Shown: positions 35,648-50,938, counted from the stretch's first letter. The stretch is DNA of 64,000 bases from Nymphaea colorata (GCF_008831285.2 NC_045148.1:15664802-15728801); one strand, 5' to 3'. The notes: generated by a model from the letters alone, not told the origin. Program-made: numbers and translations.

Positions 35648-36013
35648 GGCTGCCAAGGTTTCATCCACTCAAACTGCAGCAGCCATGGAATTAATTGTTG
35701 AAGGAGCTGAAAGCCCTGACAGAAAAAGAGAAGAAAAGAAAGCAAGAAAAGGGAGGCTTGGCGCCCTTGCGACGGTGATTATGAGAATTTATGTGGGTGC
35801 ATATCTGTGTATATGCATATGTGTATTTATATAAAGTAAGCTGAGCAAAAACAAAGATGAATTAAAAGCAGCACGCTTCCCCGTAACAGAAGAGTGTCAT
35901 TGGGAACATAACCAACCAGTCGAAGCACAAGCAATGCCAAGTTAGATTGTGTTTGTCTCATTAAATATAATATAGCTTCCTTGTCAAAATAAACATTTTT
36001 CTTTATACCATTT

Positions 36014-36015
<2 letters not shown>

Positions 36016-36081
<66 letters not shown>
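36016..36081. repeat. (TA)n-(GA)n microsatellite upstream of the second zinc-finger gene
   Basis: A TA run (36016-36052) is followed by a GA run (to 36081), about 370 bp upstream of the zinc-finger ATG. Confidence 0.95.
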
Positions 36082-36084
<3 letters not shown>

Positions 36085-38192
36085 AAGTGATTAGGGATCT
36101 ATTGTTTAGAAATAAACATAAGCACGCGTGCCAATTGGCCCAATTCTAATCAACCTTACTTCGTCTAAGAGAGGAAGGGGTTTCGGATTCGGAAAAAACA
36201 GGGATTCAACAGTTTATTTTTATGGCAAAACTATTGAGAATCGACTAACAAGAGAGGCCTACTGTGTTCTATTGGCAGATCCGCTTCCCTTTGGCAGCCG
36301 GGGTCCATGACCCACATACTACATTCCCATTTAATTAGATTTGGCAAAGGAAAGCCTAAGGATGGTGGCTATATCGCTTCTTATTTCAATGCGGGTCCTT
36401 GTATTTGATTAATTTGAGTTAACGTCCAAACCAAGCACAGACAGCGACCACCATTCATGGAGATCATGAAGAAGATGATGATGGTGGTGGTAGGCGTCCA
36501 TCATGTGTGATGATGCTGAGATACATGGACATCACTCAAAGGCAGCAAAGGCAAGACTCCCAACATGATGAGGTCATGAAAGGTCCCCATCTGTTTGTCC
36601 AATCTTTACTTTTTCTCCTTTCACTTTTATCTTGGCCCTTAGGTGGCCCCTCCCCCCTTCTGATTCAGTTTCAAGGTTTTTACTTCAAAAGCAGTGTGGT
36701 AAGGGCGTTGAGGACGTGCGGGTCTGTGTGGAAGCCATGGCTGAAACTCGGGAGGTTTTTTAGGCTTTTTGACTGTTGAACGCCACCATGCAGGACAGTT
36801 CTTCAGCTGTCGATTCACAGGTTTCAGAAGAAGGGATAATTTTCAGAGTGCGCTTGCTGCACTAACTAAAGTGAGTTTTGTTGGAGCCCAAGATCCATTT
36901 GGCTTCGCCGCTTGCCACCTCTGGATTTAATTTATCGAGTTGGGTATTGAAGATTTCGATCTGAAAACCCGACTTTATTGAGGTCTTGGTGGGTTTTATC
37001 AGTTAAATTAATCGTTAGTTTAATTAAACAAAAGTTCGTGCAAGTTCTGTCGCTTGACGTGTTTTGCAATTTACTCAAACATGTTTGTACTTCAATCTTT
37101 TTTTTTTCTTGTTTTTTTCTTGGTGTATTCTCCACTTGCACACATTTGAATAAATAATCTGAACAACAAAGTGGCAGAAGAGGAAACCCACTTCGCAAGA
37201 AAATCCTTAGTTAGCCGACTCATATCTCAAGCTCATCAGGACGATCACCATGAAAAAGCATTTAATTAATAGCAGCTCTTGGTGTACATGAGCCAACAAA
37301 TTTGTACATCACCAGTGCGTCAGGTACTATCATGTCATTGAAAAACTTGAAACTTTATTGGAAGTCTTGGAGTTGATATTTTGTAACAAGCAAGAATTTT
37401 GGTCACCAAGCAGAATCATTGTTTTTGTAGCAGTACAGAGAAAATGGACGGTCTAGAAACTTGAACCTTTTGAAAAACATTGAAAGCTTTTCGATGATTG
37501 AAAAACGCAGAGATTCCTGGGTTTCTTGAAATTAAAAATTGATTTAGAGTGGTAGCTCGTTCGCTACTGTATTTAAGAGCACTGTATTCGTCACAGGTTT
37601 AAGAGGCGTTCGATTTAAAGTTTTACACTGTTGGGGAGGTGATCATAGGTTAAATTCAGGCGGCTAGGTGTCTCAGAAAAACAGTGATTTGTCAAAAGAA
37701 AACGTTTTTCTAAGATTTTATCGTCCCAACTGCTTTCCAAGAGCAATTTAATAAAAATTTGGTTGGAATAGTTTATGCAGAACTACCAGGTTATATTTAT
37801 ATAAAACTTTGGACCTCTTGTAACTTGGAAGTCTTTAGATCCTTAGACAAGTGGGCAAAGCTCTTATTTGATACACTGCCCACATCTAAAAACCAAAATT
37901 TACAACCTTATCTCCCATCCCCCAGCTAGAATATTCTTATAATTGGTGGTTTTCCCCTTATATATATATATGAAAAAACAAAACATAATTTGCAAAATAT
38001 CAAAACATGTTTTGGTGCTTTTCAGTTTCAACTCAGAGATCATTCTTCAAAGAACTTAGATTAGATACCAGAAAGATTTTCATTAAAATATCAGACCCAC
38101 TAGCCTTCCCATTTAAAATGGTTTTTTGCCGGGTACCAAAATGTGTATTGTGAAATCCATGTTGCTGGACTGGTGGCCGGTGAAAGTTCGAT

Positions 38193-38286
38193 TGCCAGTT
38201 CTATTCTCGTGGGCACTAATTATATGAACTGTAAATGACTGCCAGTTCTATTCTCGTGGGCACTAATTATATGAACTGTAAATGAC
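38193..38286. repeat. Exact two-copy tandem duplication, 47-bp unit
   Basis: TGCCAGTTCTATTCTCGTGG through GAACTGTAAATGAC occurs at 38193 and again at 38240 without visible difference, so the duplication is recent. Confidence 0.95.
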
Positions 38287-41200
38287 GGTAACTCATGTTG
38301 TTAATTATTTAAAGTTATTTTTTAAAATTAAAAAAAGAAAAAGAAAACTTATTCAACTTGATCATCAACATCACAAGTATAGCCCAATTCTCTGGACAAT
38401 CTCGCAAAGTGATTCACCTCCGGAATTGATGGTGACAACTCGATCGGCAAAGGCCCCAGCAACCAAACCCCGGCTTCTCTTTAGGGTTCAAATCTTTCCA
38501 AACCCAACTTGTCTGTGGATGAACGATGTGTGACGTCTCGCCATTGTTTGCGTGATTGGCGTTGGCCTTTTCCTTTCACATCTCTGTCTTAGTTGCAACT
38601 TTCTAACCTTTATACGAACATATGGAACCCTCAAAAGCACAACATATCATGAACCCACATCACATAGATCTGGACACGGACCCACCTCCTCTCCCAAAGT
38701 CCTCCATAATCACCACATGGGTTCCACCATGTTCCCCTCCTTTAACCACACCTTAGCAAACTTAATGTTAGTCTTAATTTGTCATCAGTATGTGTCAAAA
38801 TCGCGTTCATAGAGCCGTGTAATTAAGATAAGGATTAAACACAGAGGTAAATCCTGATTTTGTATGAAACATATGGTAGCTGGAAGCTGGTTATATGCGC
38901 ATAAAGGATTGTGCTCTGGGGGTTTAGTGATAAAAATACTCCTGATCAGTAAAAAGAGGACCCTTATAAAGACAAAAAAGGTAGTGACAAAGTTAAAAGG
39001 TTAAACAAGACGTTTTCTTTTTGAAAATTTCCCAAGTTACCATAACTTCCCCCTTCTTCTTTTGGGGTGCATATCTGTTACTTGCACTACCCTGGTGTAC
39101 GCAACTCACTCTCATGGTCGTTCTAATTCAATTCTGAATTAGCCTGAGCTTTTTGAAACAGCAATTGGTGAAAGCAGATCCGGTAACTCGTTTATTGTGC
39201 TTCAGAAAAGGAGAAACACCACTAGGAACATCCATCTGCTTGTCAATATGCTGACAGTGGGCATAACAAGATTATATATGATCCATGCACTCTACTACTT
39301 GCTCTATATTATGGAGCACAGTCTTCTTCATCTTGGAATACTTGGCTGTGTTATATAGTGAGGAAAGTACTCTGGCTGTAAACTTTGGAACAGTAAATTG
39401 ACTGGGTCCAGCGCAAACCCAGTTAACTAACTTTTGTGACCACATTATTGCTTTTACAGCTGACTGATAGGAATATTTTCTTTCTCTTTTCTTTTTGAGA
39501 CAATGAGTATATGGTACTGCTCTTTATGAGCAAGATGCCTTTGTGTAAAAAGCACTCATTCAAAGTGGGATCACTGGATGTAGAGTGCTGTTTAGTTTAT
39601 CCACCATTAGTTTGTGTGGAACTTGTCCTGAAGTGCACATTTCTTGGTGGGAATCCACAATTTCAAACTACAGACCATGCTGTTCCCAATCAGATTTTCC
39701 TTGATTTTTCCAAATGACTGTACCAAGATATTCAGTGCTCGCCGGTCGTGTGACGCACAAACCGAAATTTGGAATTTGGCTCCATGTCTGTAATGTACAG
39801 GTCCTCACCAATTTGGTGATTCAAATGGTAGGCTCCACATGATGAACTGCTTGAGGACCATTTCTTTATGTGATGAATGGTATTTGAATCTCTTTTATCA
39901 TGTCCTTGTTGACAATGGAAGCATGCAAAGCTGCCAACCCATTCTAGGTGAGTTCTATACACATTATGGGTCACCAACCTTCTGTATATGTCGTTCCACA
40001 TCTAAAACCCTATGAACTGCCTTGAAGCTCTGAGTTCTACTAATCGAGGCGATGCACCACCAACATTGGTTGATACCATCCTTGTCGAACCAAGAGATTG
40101 AAGTTGTTATCTGCAATATTCCTTCTTCAACGCTTAATTTCTACAAGCAACACAAGCAGAAGGGTTTAACATATTATTCAGAAAGACATCACCATTTTGG
40201 CAGTGACATGCTTAAAGGTTGCTTATGTAAAATAGCACGATTGATTTTTCTATGAAAATCCTTTATTTGACAGCTTTTATCTACTTATTTTTTAAGGGGC
40301 ATAGCATAACTAGTAGGGCCAATGACAGGGTGGAGAAACAATTCGAGATCAAAGGTATACTGCCCCCTCACCCAGCATTCACACTGCCCTGGACCCCTAA
40401 GAGGGGCTTCAGCATTTATGATCTTGCTTACCAGAAAACTTCATTTCCTTATGATTATCAGGATATGAATGCAATTATATTTGCAAACGTGGGTTTAGAC
40501 TGACCATGCTAGATTATACCAAATGATGCACCAAAACCTAATCCACCTAGTTATATTCATAAAGCTCTTGAGATAAGAATCAACATTTATAAGCTACATC
40601 ACTTAATTAATTAGTTAGCAGCTAGCTAGTCGGTGGCAGCCGGCAGTCATATATATACAAGCATCTATTTTTAACTGAAAATCTCAAGGCTTCAGTGATT
40701 TTGTTGGTTTAGCGCTAATAAGATAATCTACATAACAAACACAGTAGCCCTGAATTATTGGGACAGTTGTAACTCGAGTCGTAGAAAAGGTTGAGCGGCT
40801 ACTTGCCATAGGCCACGCCTAGGGTTACACTATGATGCTTCGTCTTGAATGACTAGAGACCTAACTACCAACTGTGGCCGTGCAGACAGAAATAGCCTAA
40901 GTACTTATTTCCCATGGTACACTTTCTTTATCGGTATAATATTTTTTAAGGAAAGAGGCAGGGTCCCAACCTAACCATATCTTATGCAAAGATAATGAAA
41001 CAAGATTAGATGAGTTGTTGCAAGAGGCACATGGCATCCCCTTGATGTGAGGAAAAACACATGTGAAGATCCAGCTAAAGCACGGCCACGTTCCGGTGAC
41101 ATCTTCTGACTCAGGATGGAGTACGTTCTAGTGGGGACAAGGGCCCTGCTGCAACCCCTCCATTATCGATCCTTTTCCTGGTCTCATCGTTGCTACCATG

Positions 41201-43289
41201 ATTACAGAATTGCTTGAAAAGTATACTTGATGCCAGGAGAGACAACGAAATGGCTTTCTGTTCTAATATAAACTCACATGAATTTACAATTTTAGTCTTA
41301 CTAGCTAACAAGATTTTATCTCTTGTATATTTGTCAGTGCGCCTGCCTGTCTCTGTGTGTGTGCGTGCAAAAGATTTGGCAAAGTTTACTTTAATTCTTT
41401 CCAGTCTCTGTTGTTGTTGTTGTTGTTTTCCCTAAATCTAGATACTGTGCTTTATATGCTTTATTTTGTTGGATCGACCATTGATACTTCGAGTTTGACA
41501 TGTATGCACTTTGTTCCTGCGATTCACGAGAAACTCTCGAGTCAAAGTCTATGGAGGTTCGAACGATATGGAGGCAGTGAACTAGATTGCCCCTACAATC
41601 AATTAGATCAATTGGGTACCAACTTTTTTATGGTTTCAAACGTGTGCAGACGTATCTATATGCTGGATGCGTGCTATGAATCGTGTAAACGTCATTTCAT
41701 TTGAACGCAAGCAGCTTTTAGTCATTTCCCTTTACTATTGTTTATAGAAAGTTGGTTTCAATTCATCTGTTTGAACTTTGTCTTAGGGACCTTAAAGTCA
41801 AGGGCTTTACTTCCTATCATGCTCTCCACTCTTTGTAAAATAATGTTTAGGCTCTTAATTATGTTTCCTTTTTGTTGATTGACAGGATGTTGATGTTTAC
41901 GTTTTTGATCCCCAAATCTCAGGCATGTCCCACCAAGTTGTGTTCATAATGAACATCGTGTCACACAATGACAAAAAGTAGTACAAACCATTACATTTTT
42001 CTTTCTATATATTAAAGGTCATCAGTTTTGTTCCTCTCTCTTTTACAAGCGCGCACCCCTATTTGTAACCTTATATATCATAGACCATGTCAGAAAGTCT
42101 ATACCTTTTGTTAAATATTTCGCACACTAGGGTAACTAAGTATTGCAAGTGGTATCACCTAATACCCATAAAACACAAACAAGCAACTGAGGTAAGTGGT
42201 TCTTAGGAAATCAACAGGTTTCAGGAAGACAATAAAGTAATACAGACCTAGACCGCAACCCTAGAATGTTGAAGTTTTTATAATCAACCAACTTGGCAAA
42301 CATGACCCAAAATCACTCCCATGATGTGGATTTTAAATACAAGATGCCAGCCATGAATCAAGCAATGGCTACTGGCTGCCACCCCCAAGAATCTGACAAA
42401 ATATTTGTTTACCTAAGACTAGAAACTTTAGGCTCTAGAGGCACTCATGAAGTTAAGACTAGACCAATCAGGCGTACATAAAGATAATGAAGCCTTTTGA
42501 TTGCTTAGGGATCAAGCAGATATAAGAATTGCATGGCCATCTAGAAAAATCCAAGAAAAAATACGTATTTAATAGATGTTGCTGCAGTCATAAGGGAGAG
42601 GGCAGTTCATTGAAGAATCTAGATCAGTAAAACCAGGAAGGCAATGTCTAAATGCTGAATTGTCAAATCAAGTTTTATATGAGAAGTGTATAAAATATCA
42701 AGACATGGTGCTGTATTGTCAGACATGTCACTGTGCAAGCTACTTAGAACCTGTGAGTTCAACTGATTGGGATCTAAACCCTGAAACATTCCAAAGGAAG
42801 AACAAGAGTCGTGAAATATGGAAGCATTAATTTCCATGTGAACTAATAGTATAGAAAAATATTTGGAAAAGCACAGCGTACTTGGAAGGGGACCAACACC
42901 ATATTGCTTTGTTTTTGCAGGACGCTGTTTTTTTTATCAAACTAGGGCAGCAGGTTGTAGGTTAGATGGGAAGCTTGAATGCTGTATTGCCCCAACAATA
43001 CCACTGCCGAGAAGAAATTTCACCTCAAGAACAAAGTAGCCAATGTTACATATGAGGTTGATACAATGTCCTGTGTTGGCAGCATTGCACGATTCACCAT
43101 GAAATACTGCACTTTTTCCTTTTTCTTTTCCGTCCTTAACCCACCCTTTTGGTAGGTAGATTCAGATCTATTTAGGGATGTCAGAAGAAAACAAAAAAAC
43201 AAACTAAAGAAAAGAAACTGCTTACTCCTGCACAAGGAGATCAGAATATTGGTTGGTCTAGACCAGAATGGCAGTAGTTCGGCGAGGAC

Positions 43290-43325
43290 TCTCTCTCTCT
43301 CCCTCTGTGTGTGTGTGTGTGTGTG
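43290..43325. repeat. (CT)n-(GT)n microsatellite
   Basis: A CT run passes into a GT run; polymorphic-type simple repeat in intergenic DNA. Confidence 0.9.
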
Positions 43326-43378
43326 GGTGCTTGCAGGGGAGAACCTCAATTCTTGATCGGGAGTAAGACAAGGAGGAA

Positions 43379-43440
43379 AGAGTGCCCAAGTTTTCATTAC
43401 TAGTCAGAAAGAGTGCCCAAGTTTTCATTACTAGTCAGAA
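43379..43440. repeat. Exact two-copy tandem duplication, 31-bp unit
   Basis: AGTGCCCAAGTTTTCATTAC followed by TAGTCAGAA is repeated at 43381 and 43412 with no visible difference. Confidence 0.95.
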
Positions 43441-45766
43441 CTGCTGAGGGGCCCTTTTAAGGTATTTCAGGAGAGTTTGTACGAGCTTTACTACTAAGCA
43501 CTCATGGTTTAAGTTAAGGAAACCAATAATACCGTGGAAACTTTCATGGTACAGATGGGTTAAACACAGTGCATTTATTAAGAATCACGCTCTCAGGAAG
43601 CCTTGATTGAATTTTATTCTTGCCTATGGCTCAACAGTGAGACAATCCTAGCATGAATTGTGGAAGTAGGGTGTTGGCATCAGCCAAATAGACAGCAGAA
43701 CAATTGACAAATCAGCAAGCCTATCGGCAGAAAGGTGGAAGCTTAATAGACCCTCAGCCTCAATGATAAGACATGAACCATACACAACAACGATGCGTGG
43801 AAGTTACTTCCAATCTTAGCAATCAGATCTTCTCTGTCCAAATCTGTTCACATGTACATGTCTAGCAAGCAAAACAAGACTCACTATAAAAAGGCATAGC
43901 TTTTGGTTGCACCACAGACACTGACAAATTGCTTATTCTTTCCAATGGGGTGAAATTAACAATACTTCCCACCATTTCTTTTGTTGTATGCCTGTAGGAA
44001 AAGTTTGGGGACCAGTCTGAGTTTTAGCTCCAACTTGGGAAAAAGTGGGCCACGATCAGGACCCTAGTTCATACAGGCCCAAACATGCGGAACCACGCCA
44101 AAATCACTTTGGATTCTGAGGTTCTAGGAACTCATTTCAGTATATAGCTTGTTTACCCCTCTTAGAATGCCGCTTCAGTTTTGTGGTGAGATCAGTCTGA
44201 TGCATCAGTTCTATTTCTATTCTGTCGTCAGCCTCATGCAATATCCAACCTTGATCCGTGTGACTCAATGGTTCTCTGTGGCAATTCAAACTAGAGGATC
44301 AATCTTTCTGAACAAGAAAACCAACGGCTTTATATCATGAAGCTTCGAACCCTGATCTTAGATCTCGAATTTGAACGCATTCAGATCTTCGTTTCATGCC
44401 TGTGTAGGGGCATATATCTGATGTAGCTATTAATATATCGTAGGAAGTAAATGGACCAGCTTCAGATGAAATGTAGCCACTACCAATCTGACTAATCTGA
44501 TTGCTGCCAAATTGGACTTGCGAGCTGTCTCCGCTTGAAATGGATGGTGGCGATTTCAAACACAGTGATTTTATGGCTTGTCGCATCACCTGGTTCAAAT
44601 TCTAGTGGTGAGACTGCATTGCGGCAAATAGAACAGGTAAAATTGTGGGTTGGAAGCTGAGGTAGGTTCATGCCCGCTCTGAGATTCTGCTAGGATCTGT
44701 TGTGCCAAACAAATCTTAGATGTAGGATTCTAACCTGGTCTTGATCCATTTCCCTGTGCATCAATCTGGTGAGGAGGATTTGCTGAGGAAATGTGCTGCA
44801 CGCAGCTCAGACAAGTCACATCAGGATCAGTAACACATTTCGGTATCAATCTGCATTGAAAGACGCATTCATAAACTAAACTGTGGAACACCAACCTAGT
44901 TCATTTCTTAATAACTCACATTGACACGCCTAAAAAGATGCACTATGCAAGTACCTGTGCATTTCCGCGCTAAGTATTGCATCTTAAGAGTTTAAGACGA
45001 GAACAAAAGTGAAGCGGCCCGTGAACCAACCATGAAAAGAATTGTTTCAGACAGCAATGACCACAGAATTTTGGAAGAGGATCGTGTAGAAGTATGGTTG
45101 TAGGTTAACGTAGTCATAAAAATGCCAAACCAACCCAGCTCATGATGTTCTATAAAAGCCAACATCGCTTCACCTAACATCCTAGTTAGTCATGCTACGT
45201 TCGAGGCCTTCACCCCATTCGCTGTGGCTTCTTGCCTTGGCCATTCAGAAAAACTAGTGCTCCATATACAGAGGTGATATATGCATATCTCATGCGACAT
45301 TCCGTCTAACTTTGTTAGTTCTATTGCCTCATCAACACAGTAGAGACTCCTATGAAACAAACAAGAATATCCCAATTTTATTTTTTTTTTCTTTTTATAC
45401 TGAAAAATCTCGCCCCTTCATGGCTGTGACAAATTTCAGGGTGTCCGACAAGTCCCATCGTGCATGGACTTGTACGATTGTGCACGAGATGGGCAGTCTC
45501 ACAATGCAGGGAATAAAAGGCTTACACATAAATATGACTTTACTTTTAAAGTAGATTGAAGTGCTTTATAAATCTATTCTAAATTTTCGGAAGGATTCAT
45601 AAAATATTTATGAATTCTTCGTGTTACCAAATGACCTCCTAGTGAACTACACTTCTGGACTTTAGGTGGTGCGAGCCACACCAGGGGCGTGTTTGAGTGC
45701 CAATATAGGGCGCCATTTCCATCTCATGAGATGGAGTGTTTCTGACACCCACTCTCCTATTGCATG

Positions 45767-45939
45767 CAGTGACGGAGCAAAAAAAAAAATTAGTTAGAGA
45801 GCACCTGTTTACAAACATTTATATCTGGAAAGACACTTATATATGTATAAAAGTAAATATTAAATTTTCCAATGTAAAAATAAAAGAATTTTAAAGATGG
45901 GTAACTGCCCACACCAGCCCACATGTGACTACGCCACTG
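45767..45939. mobile_element. Decayed hAT-like element (173 bp)
   Basis: Ends CAGTGACGGAGCA and, inverted, CAGTGGCGTAGTCA resemble hAT termini. The interior shares CTGCCCACACCAGCCCACA with the element at 16.5 kb, so the two belong to one family. No matching 8-bp flank remains. Confidence 0.5.
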
Positions 45940-48900
45940 GTCAAGGATGCGACAGATTTTAAATCACTTTTATGTAAATGAGACTGAGGTTCAGTATCTT
46001 CTACTTTGGAGTTGATAAAACTCCATCCAGCCTTTCAAACAAGTGCAACGGCATGCAAGTTTGTTATTTTTTAGTTGTGAAATCTTACAATTTTTACTAA
46101 GTAAACACAAATACTCATATTACATGTTGTCTGATTTAGTTGATGAAAAAAAATCAAACATGAAGTCCCGACATACTTATCTTTTTCATTTATTTATAAA
46201 AAAAGAAAATGAACTATAAAAATTTATGATCTTAGATCTCTGACCGGGTGGCCCAATCTTCAGCCGATACAAGTTCGATTTGCTAACTATCCTTATGGAA
46301 TCTTAACCAAAATCAGGTAGCTTACCAAGAGGTGGTGATGAATGATTGGATTTGAATGAAAAGCCTAATACTAATGAAAAAATAATTGTTCTTAAATAAT
46401 CAAACTAGCATCTTAAACCAATTTGGCTTCTAACAGTTCTTTCATGTACATCTCCCATCGAATCCATCCATGACAATTTTACATATGACGCTTTCTCTCA
46501 TTCACTGATCAGTCGTTAACAGTTTACCTGAGAACGAAGACGAGTCAACTGATCGCCTGAAAGGTCAATCAGTTTTTCACCAGTTAGATTTCACTAATTT
46601 CCAATTTTGTGGACGGTAAAGATAGAAAAGGCAAAAGGAGGATGAAACTAAGGTGGCTGGAGCACAGTGGTGAACGTCCAACTAAAGAATGCAGTTGGCG
46701 TTTCAGCTGCGGACATTCAACGAAGCTAGGAATATCAACATTTGGTGTGGAAACTGAACATCCACGTATCATATATTTTTTCCAAATCGGTTTGAATGAA
46801 TCTGATAAGTAATTGAAATCAAACTTAATACAGCATTTTGCTTATGAAACCGATCGCAGTAAAATTTGAATGCAAATACGGCCGACTCCATTAATGGACG
46901 GGGACAATAGTTAAAATCCCGGTCAGTTCACATTCTCAAAACTTTTGGGAATGGATTCATAGCCCGTTGCGTTGCGAACATCACTCTCCATGGGAGTAAA
47001 ACCTCCAAAACCTTCCCAAATCTTCCCCTTGGTTCAGCCTTGGCACAGGGAATCCACAACCCAGCCACTCAACTCTCAATGTTCTTCGACGAAGGGCTTC
47101 ATATCAGAAAGATCTGTAGAAACATTATTAAATTTGTAAGATTGAGGACGCAAATGTTTGGAATATTAAGGACATAGTAATAAGTAAACTGCATACAAGG
47201 AAGCAAGGAAGGCCTCATTTCTATTATCCCATGAGCCCACACAACGCAGCACGAGGATTGACAAAACTAAACGAAGCCAAGAAAGCCAGAAAGTACAAGG
47301 GGTAGGCTAAAGTTTCACTATTTAAAACTTAAGCTGCACTGGTTGGCACCTGAAGGCGTAGGACGCATCTCGGCCCATACGCGCGGTGAAAATGAAACCA
47401 TGATACCCCTGAAGGACTCCTTGACAGAGCTTCAGTTACGGGCTTCACAGCCTCTAATAAAGAACACAAGAACCTGTCATAACCTACTCTCAAGTCCTAA
47501 TTTGTAGAACTGCTGGACCAAGTAATCACCCAACAGTACTTTTCGTGGAATTAACTGAGAGATTAACTCTCCCTCTCACCCGAAGATTCTATCATTTGAA
47601 TCACAAGCCCTGCAGAATTGCAGAGGAATCGTTTTTTAACATCTAAACAACCATAATGTCTATATGGAACACGTTCAACTCGGAAAGGATATGAGATTTT
47701 CGGATACGTTCTCCACTTCTTTTTTCCATGGCATCCAGGATGTTCGTCCCCTTGCAGAACCAGAATAAGACTTCGCGCACCGGAAAAAGTGCCTAGAGGA
47801 TAGCTCATTATACGACCAGGAAAGCGTGATTAGGTTTCATGTGGACGTCACATATTCAAACACATGGAATAGTTTTCAAAGATCTTAACTATAGCCTACA
47901 AGAAACATCAATTAGACAATAAGACAAGACCCACATAAAAGCATAAGATATATTCATCATGTACAATTTCAAATCATCTAACAAATGTGAACATTTGGTA
48001 GGATGTAGAAGAGAAGGAAAATATAGTGAAACTAGCAACTGCCAATCAGGTCTCAACTTCTATAGGAACTCACGTCAACCCCCCTTTTTTTTAAAAACTC
48101 CACTGCCTCTGTGACATCCTACAAAAAAATATCGAACCAAGAGGCATCAGAAACAATATAGAACAAAAGGCTGCTTTGTTAACCATGCAGTAAAAGAATC
48201 ATCTTCACATGCAACAGATGGATCAGATAAATCAAGTAAATAAAAAACACAAAAGCCAATAAGACATCCAATGTACTATATGATGCTCCGAACTAATTTA
48301 CTTACAAAACTAATATATTTGAGCGGCAAGTACACGAAAATTGTGCAGCAGAGATCATTAATGCAATTAATGTCACCAAATCAATGCCATGACAATGCCA
48401 TGACAAAAAGGAGGGACAATTTAACATAGATCATATCTTAGACAAGGCTAGGGATAACATAGATCAAAATTTTCCTGTCACTAAAAGAGGTGCTAAATCC
48501 ATGTTGATGCACTCTGAAACGGTCCACCTTTCCAGGAAAATGATTAATTTGCAGAAAAGGACAGAAACATTTTAACAGTATGGCATCAAGTACAAAAAGA
48601 GAAAAAAGGGAAAGCTAAAGAGATAAAAAAAAACAGCATTTAACATATCACTATAGAAGAAAGCTAAAAGCATTTTGAAAGCCAAGATCGTTTGGAGAGC
48701 TTGTATTCTGATCACATCAAGTTGAGATACAAGTTGCCAACCTGCAAACCACATCAAAAATAACCAAATGTAACATGAATGTTTTACCCAAGAGGCATAA
48801 CTCGTGATTGTGTTGATTGAAGAGCCAGGGCTAGGGGACGTGAACCATCTTATAGACCACTTGCTTGTCAGGTGACTCAGGTCCACTTTTTTGCTAGAAG

Positions 48901-50938
48901 TTTTCTTTCTCTTTTCTAGATGACATGATTACCACAAAAGTCATGGGACATGAATGCAAACAATGAAACGTATGTCAACAAAGTAAGGTTGGAAGTCTGT
49001 CTAGAGTGTCTTCTTTAGCACTTTCTAAGAAATTCATCAGGATGGCTTGGCCACTATTAACTTTATATCTTTCTCTGGTCCACTCCATATATAAAATAAG
49101 CTGGGTTTTGCACTTATCTGTCCATCACTGTCAAAATATTTGGCATGTTTCACAGGAAGTATGTTCTAGCATGCTTTAGTTCCTCTCAAACTATTGAAGA
49201 TTATAGCAGATCCGAACAACCAGATTGCCTCACCAAAAACAGACGGTCAGACACTAATCTGTACTTCAGTTGTTGGCAAAACACCCTTTTATGTAATGCA
49301 CTCAGTGATTTGCTTAATATACCTCCCGGCTCCCAGTGAGCTGGAAGCCAATGTAGCCTCACAAAGAGATATAGTGAAATATACAACATTATAGGATATA
49401 TCAAAAGCAATAAAGCTGTCTATGCGTAGAAAACGTTGCATGCACAAAAAAGAGAAACCATGTCTGCCACAATTGTAAGGGTGCAATTATAAGGGTGAGT
49501 AGAAACCTTCTGCAACAGGACAGCTTCATGTGGGCATGTAGGGAACACCATTAGACCAACACCCACCATTAGGAGGCCATAGCAACCCAAAGATATCACA
49601 AAGTATACTGGAAACTAGATCAAACAGAAGAATTTTGTGAAATATTAGAAGCACTTCAATCAAGATGTTTGAGGATGAGCAGTGCAGCTTAAATCATTAA
49701 CGTATACAAAAACTCACCAACCATATACTCCCTGAGACAATTGATGATTTTAATAAGCCAATCCAAACGGCAGATGCAGCCAGAAGCAAGGCCATAATCT
49801 TGACAAAGTGCTTCATTAGATTAAACAAAAAAATTGGTCTCCTTTCAGACTTTTAAACTGTCATGGAAAAAGAAAAACATGCATTAATTAATAATGTTCA
49901 ATCTTATATGTGACTACCAAAAGAACACCACAGACAAGATCTTAAGTATAAAATTTGGAAATTTTAGCTTGTAATATTCACAATCTTCAGTGTTGTTCAA
50001 ATTTCATTGGATGTCTCCAAAGAGACAGTAATATTCATTACCTTCAAAGGGCATGAAAAACAAATAAAAAATCAATTCCCTTTAGACTATTGTCAAATGT
50101 GCCCCCACTCCATCAAATCAATTCCTATCTCATTGTAAAGATGAGAACCATCTTACAGGAAACAACAAACATCACTCGAACATTTGGACCAGGTAATCTG
50201 GACAGATTTTCATGCCACCTAAAAGCACATCCTCATCTAAATTTTTTATTAGTTCCCCTTTGTAGTCCATAAGGAAAGTGAGTGCTCCAGTAAGAGCATT
50301 TTATTGGACCAAGAAGATGAAACAATTCTTACGGTCAAGACACAATCTCCAAACAGCATTCCATCAAAGATTCACATTGAAAAATAAGTTGCATATTTTC
50401 CCACTTACTTAGTAGCCAAACAATCTGAATTCCATTTAAATCGGACTGTCTTTAGAATATAGCTATGTGCTATCTGCAGACAGATAGATCATATTCATCT
50501 CAGAAAAATTCTACCTGGACGCTAAAAATCACATGACCAAGTATCAGGGACATGTTAAAGCATGCATAATATGAAGTTCCAAGCTAACAAGAAGACTAAT
50601 ATGTTAAAAAAGCATTGGCTAGGAATCACATAATTTCAACATGGGCCTAAATATGTAAGCTGAACCTCTTTCCTTGGAAGTTTAGGAAATCCACAAGACC
50701 CGAACCATACAGGACAAATAAGCCAAATTCATCTACTGAGGAATCAAAAGGAAGGCATAGAGAAACAAAAGAAATACGAAAGCAACATCCACCTAGAAAC
50801 CAAACTAAAGACAGATAAAAATTGGCATAGTTTCGACATTAATCTATACGATTTCTCAGTGTATCTTTTCTATTGAAAATCATATTCTTGTATCGGAGTT
50901 TTGCAATAGATTTTTTATTTTCGCATCAACTGGACAAC
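45940..50938. other. Gene-poor interval, 46-51 kb
   Basis: Both strands were read for exons. The open frames (the largest at 48572-48886 and 47563-47808, - strand) match no family I know and have no convincing splice partners, so nothing is called. Confidence 0.45.

Larger units (their letters stand above)
36082..45766. other. Gene-poor interval, 36-46 kb
   Basis: I find no exon that matches a known family. Small structures are a 47-bp duplication (38193), a GTT run (41406-41426), a CT/GT run (43290-43325) and a 31-bp duplication (43381). A small ATG frame with a signal-peptide-like start at 40252-40503 is discussed as a finding. Other open frames are short and unsupported. Confidence 0.5.

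Noticed and set aside
47563-47808. 81-codon - strand frame with near-normal protein composition
   Set aside because: No family recognised, no splice partners found, and no conserved motif.
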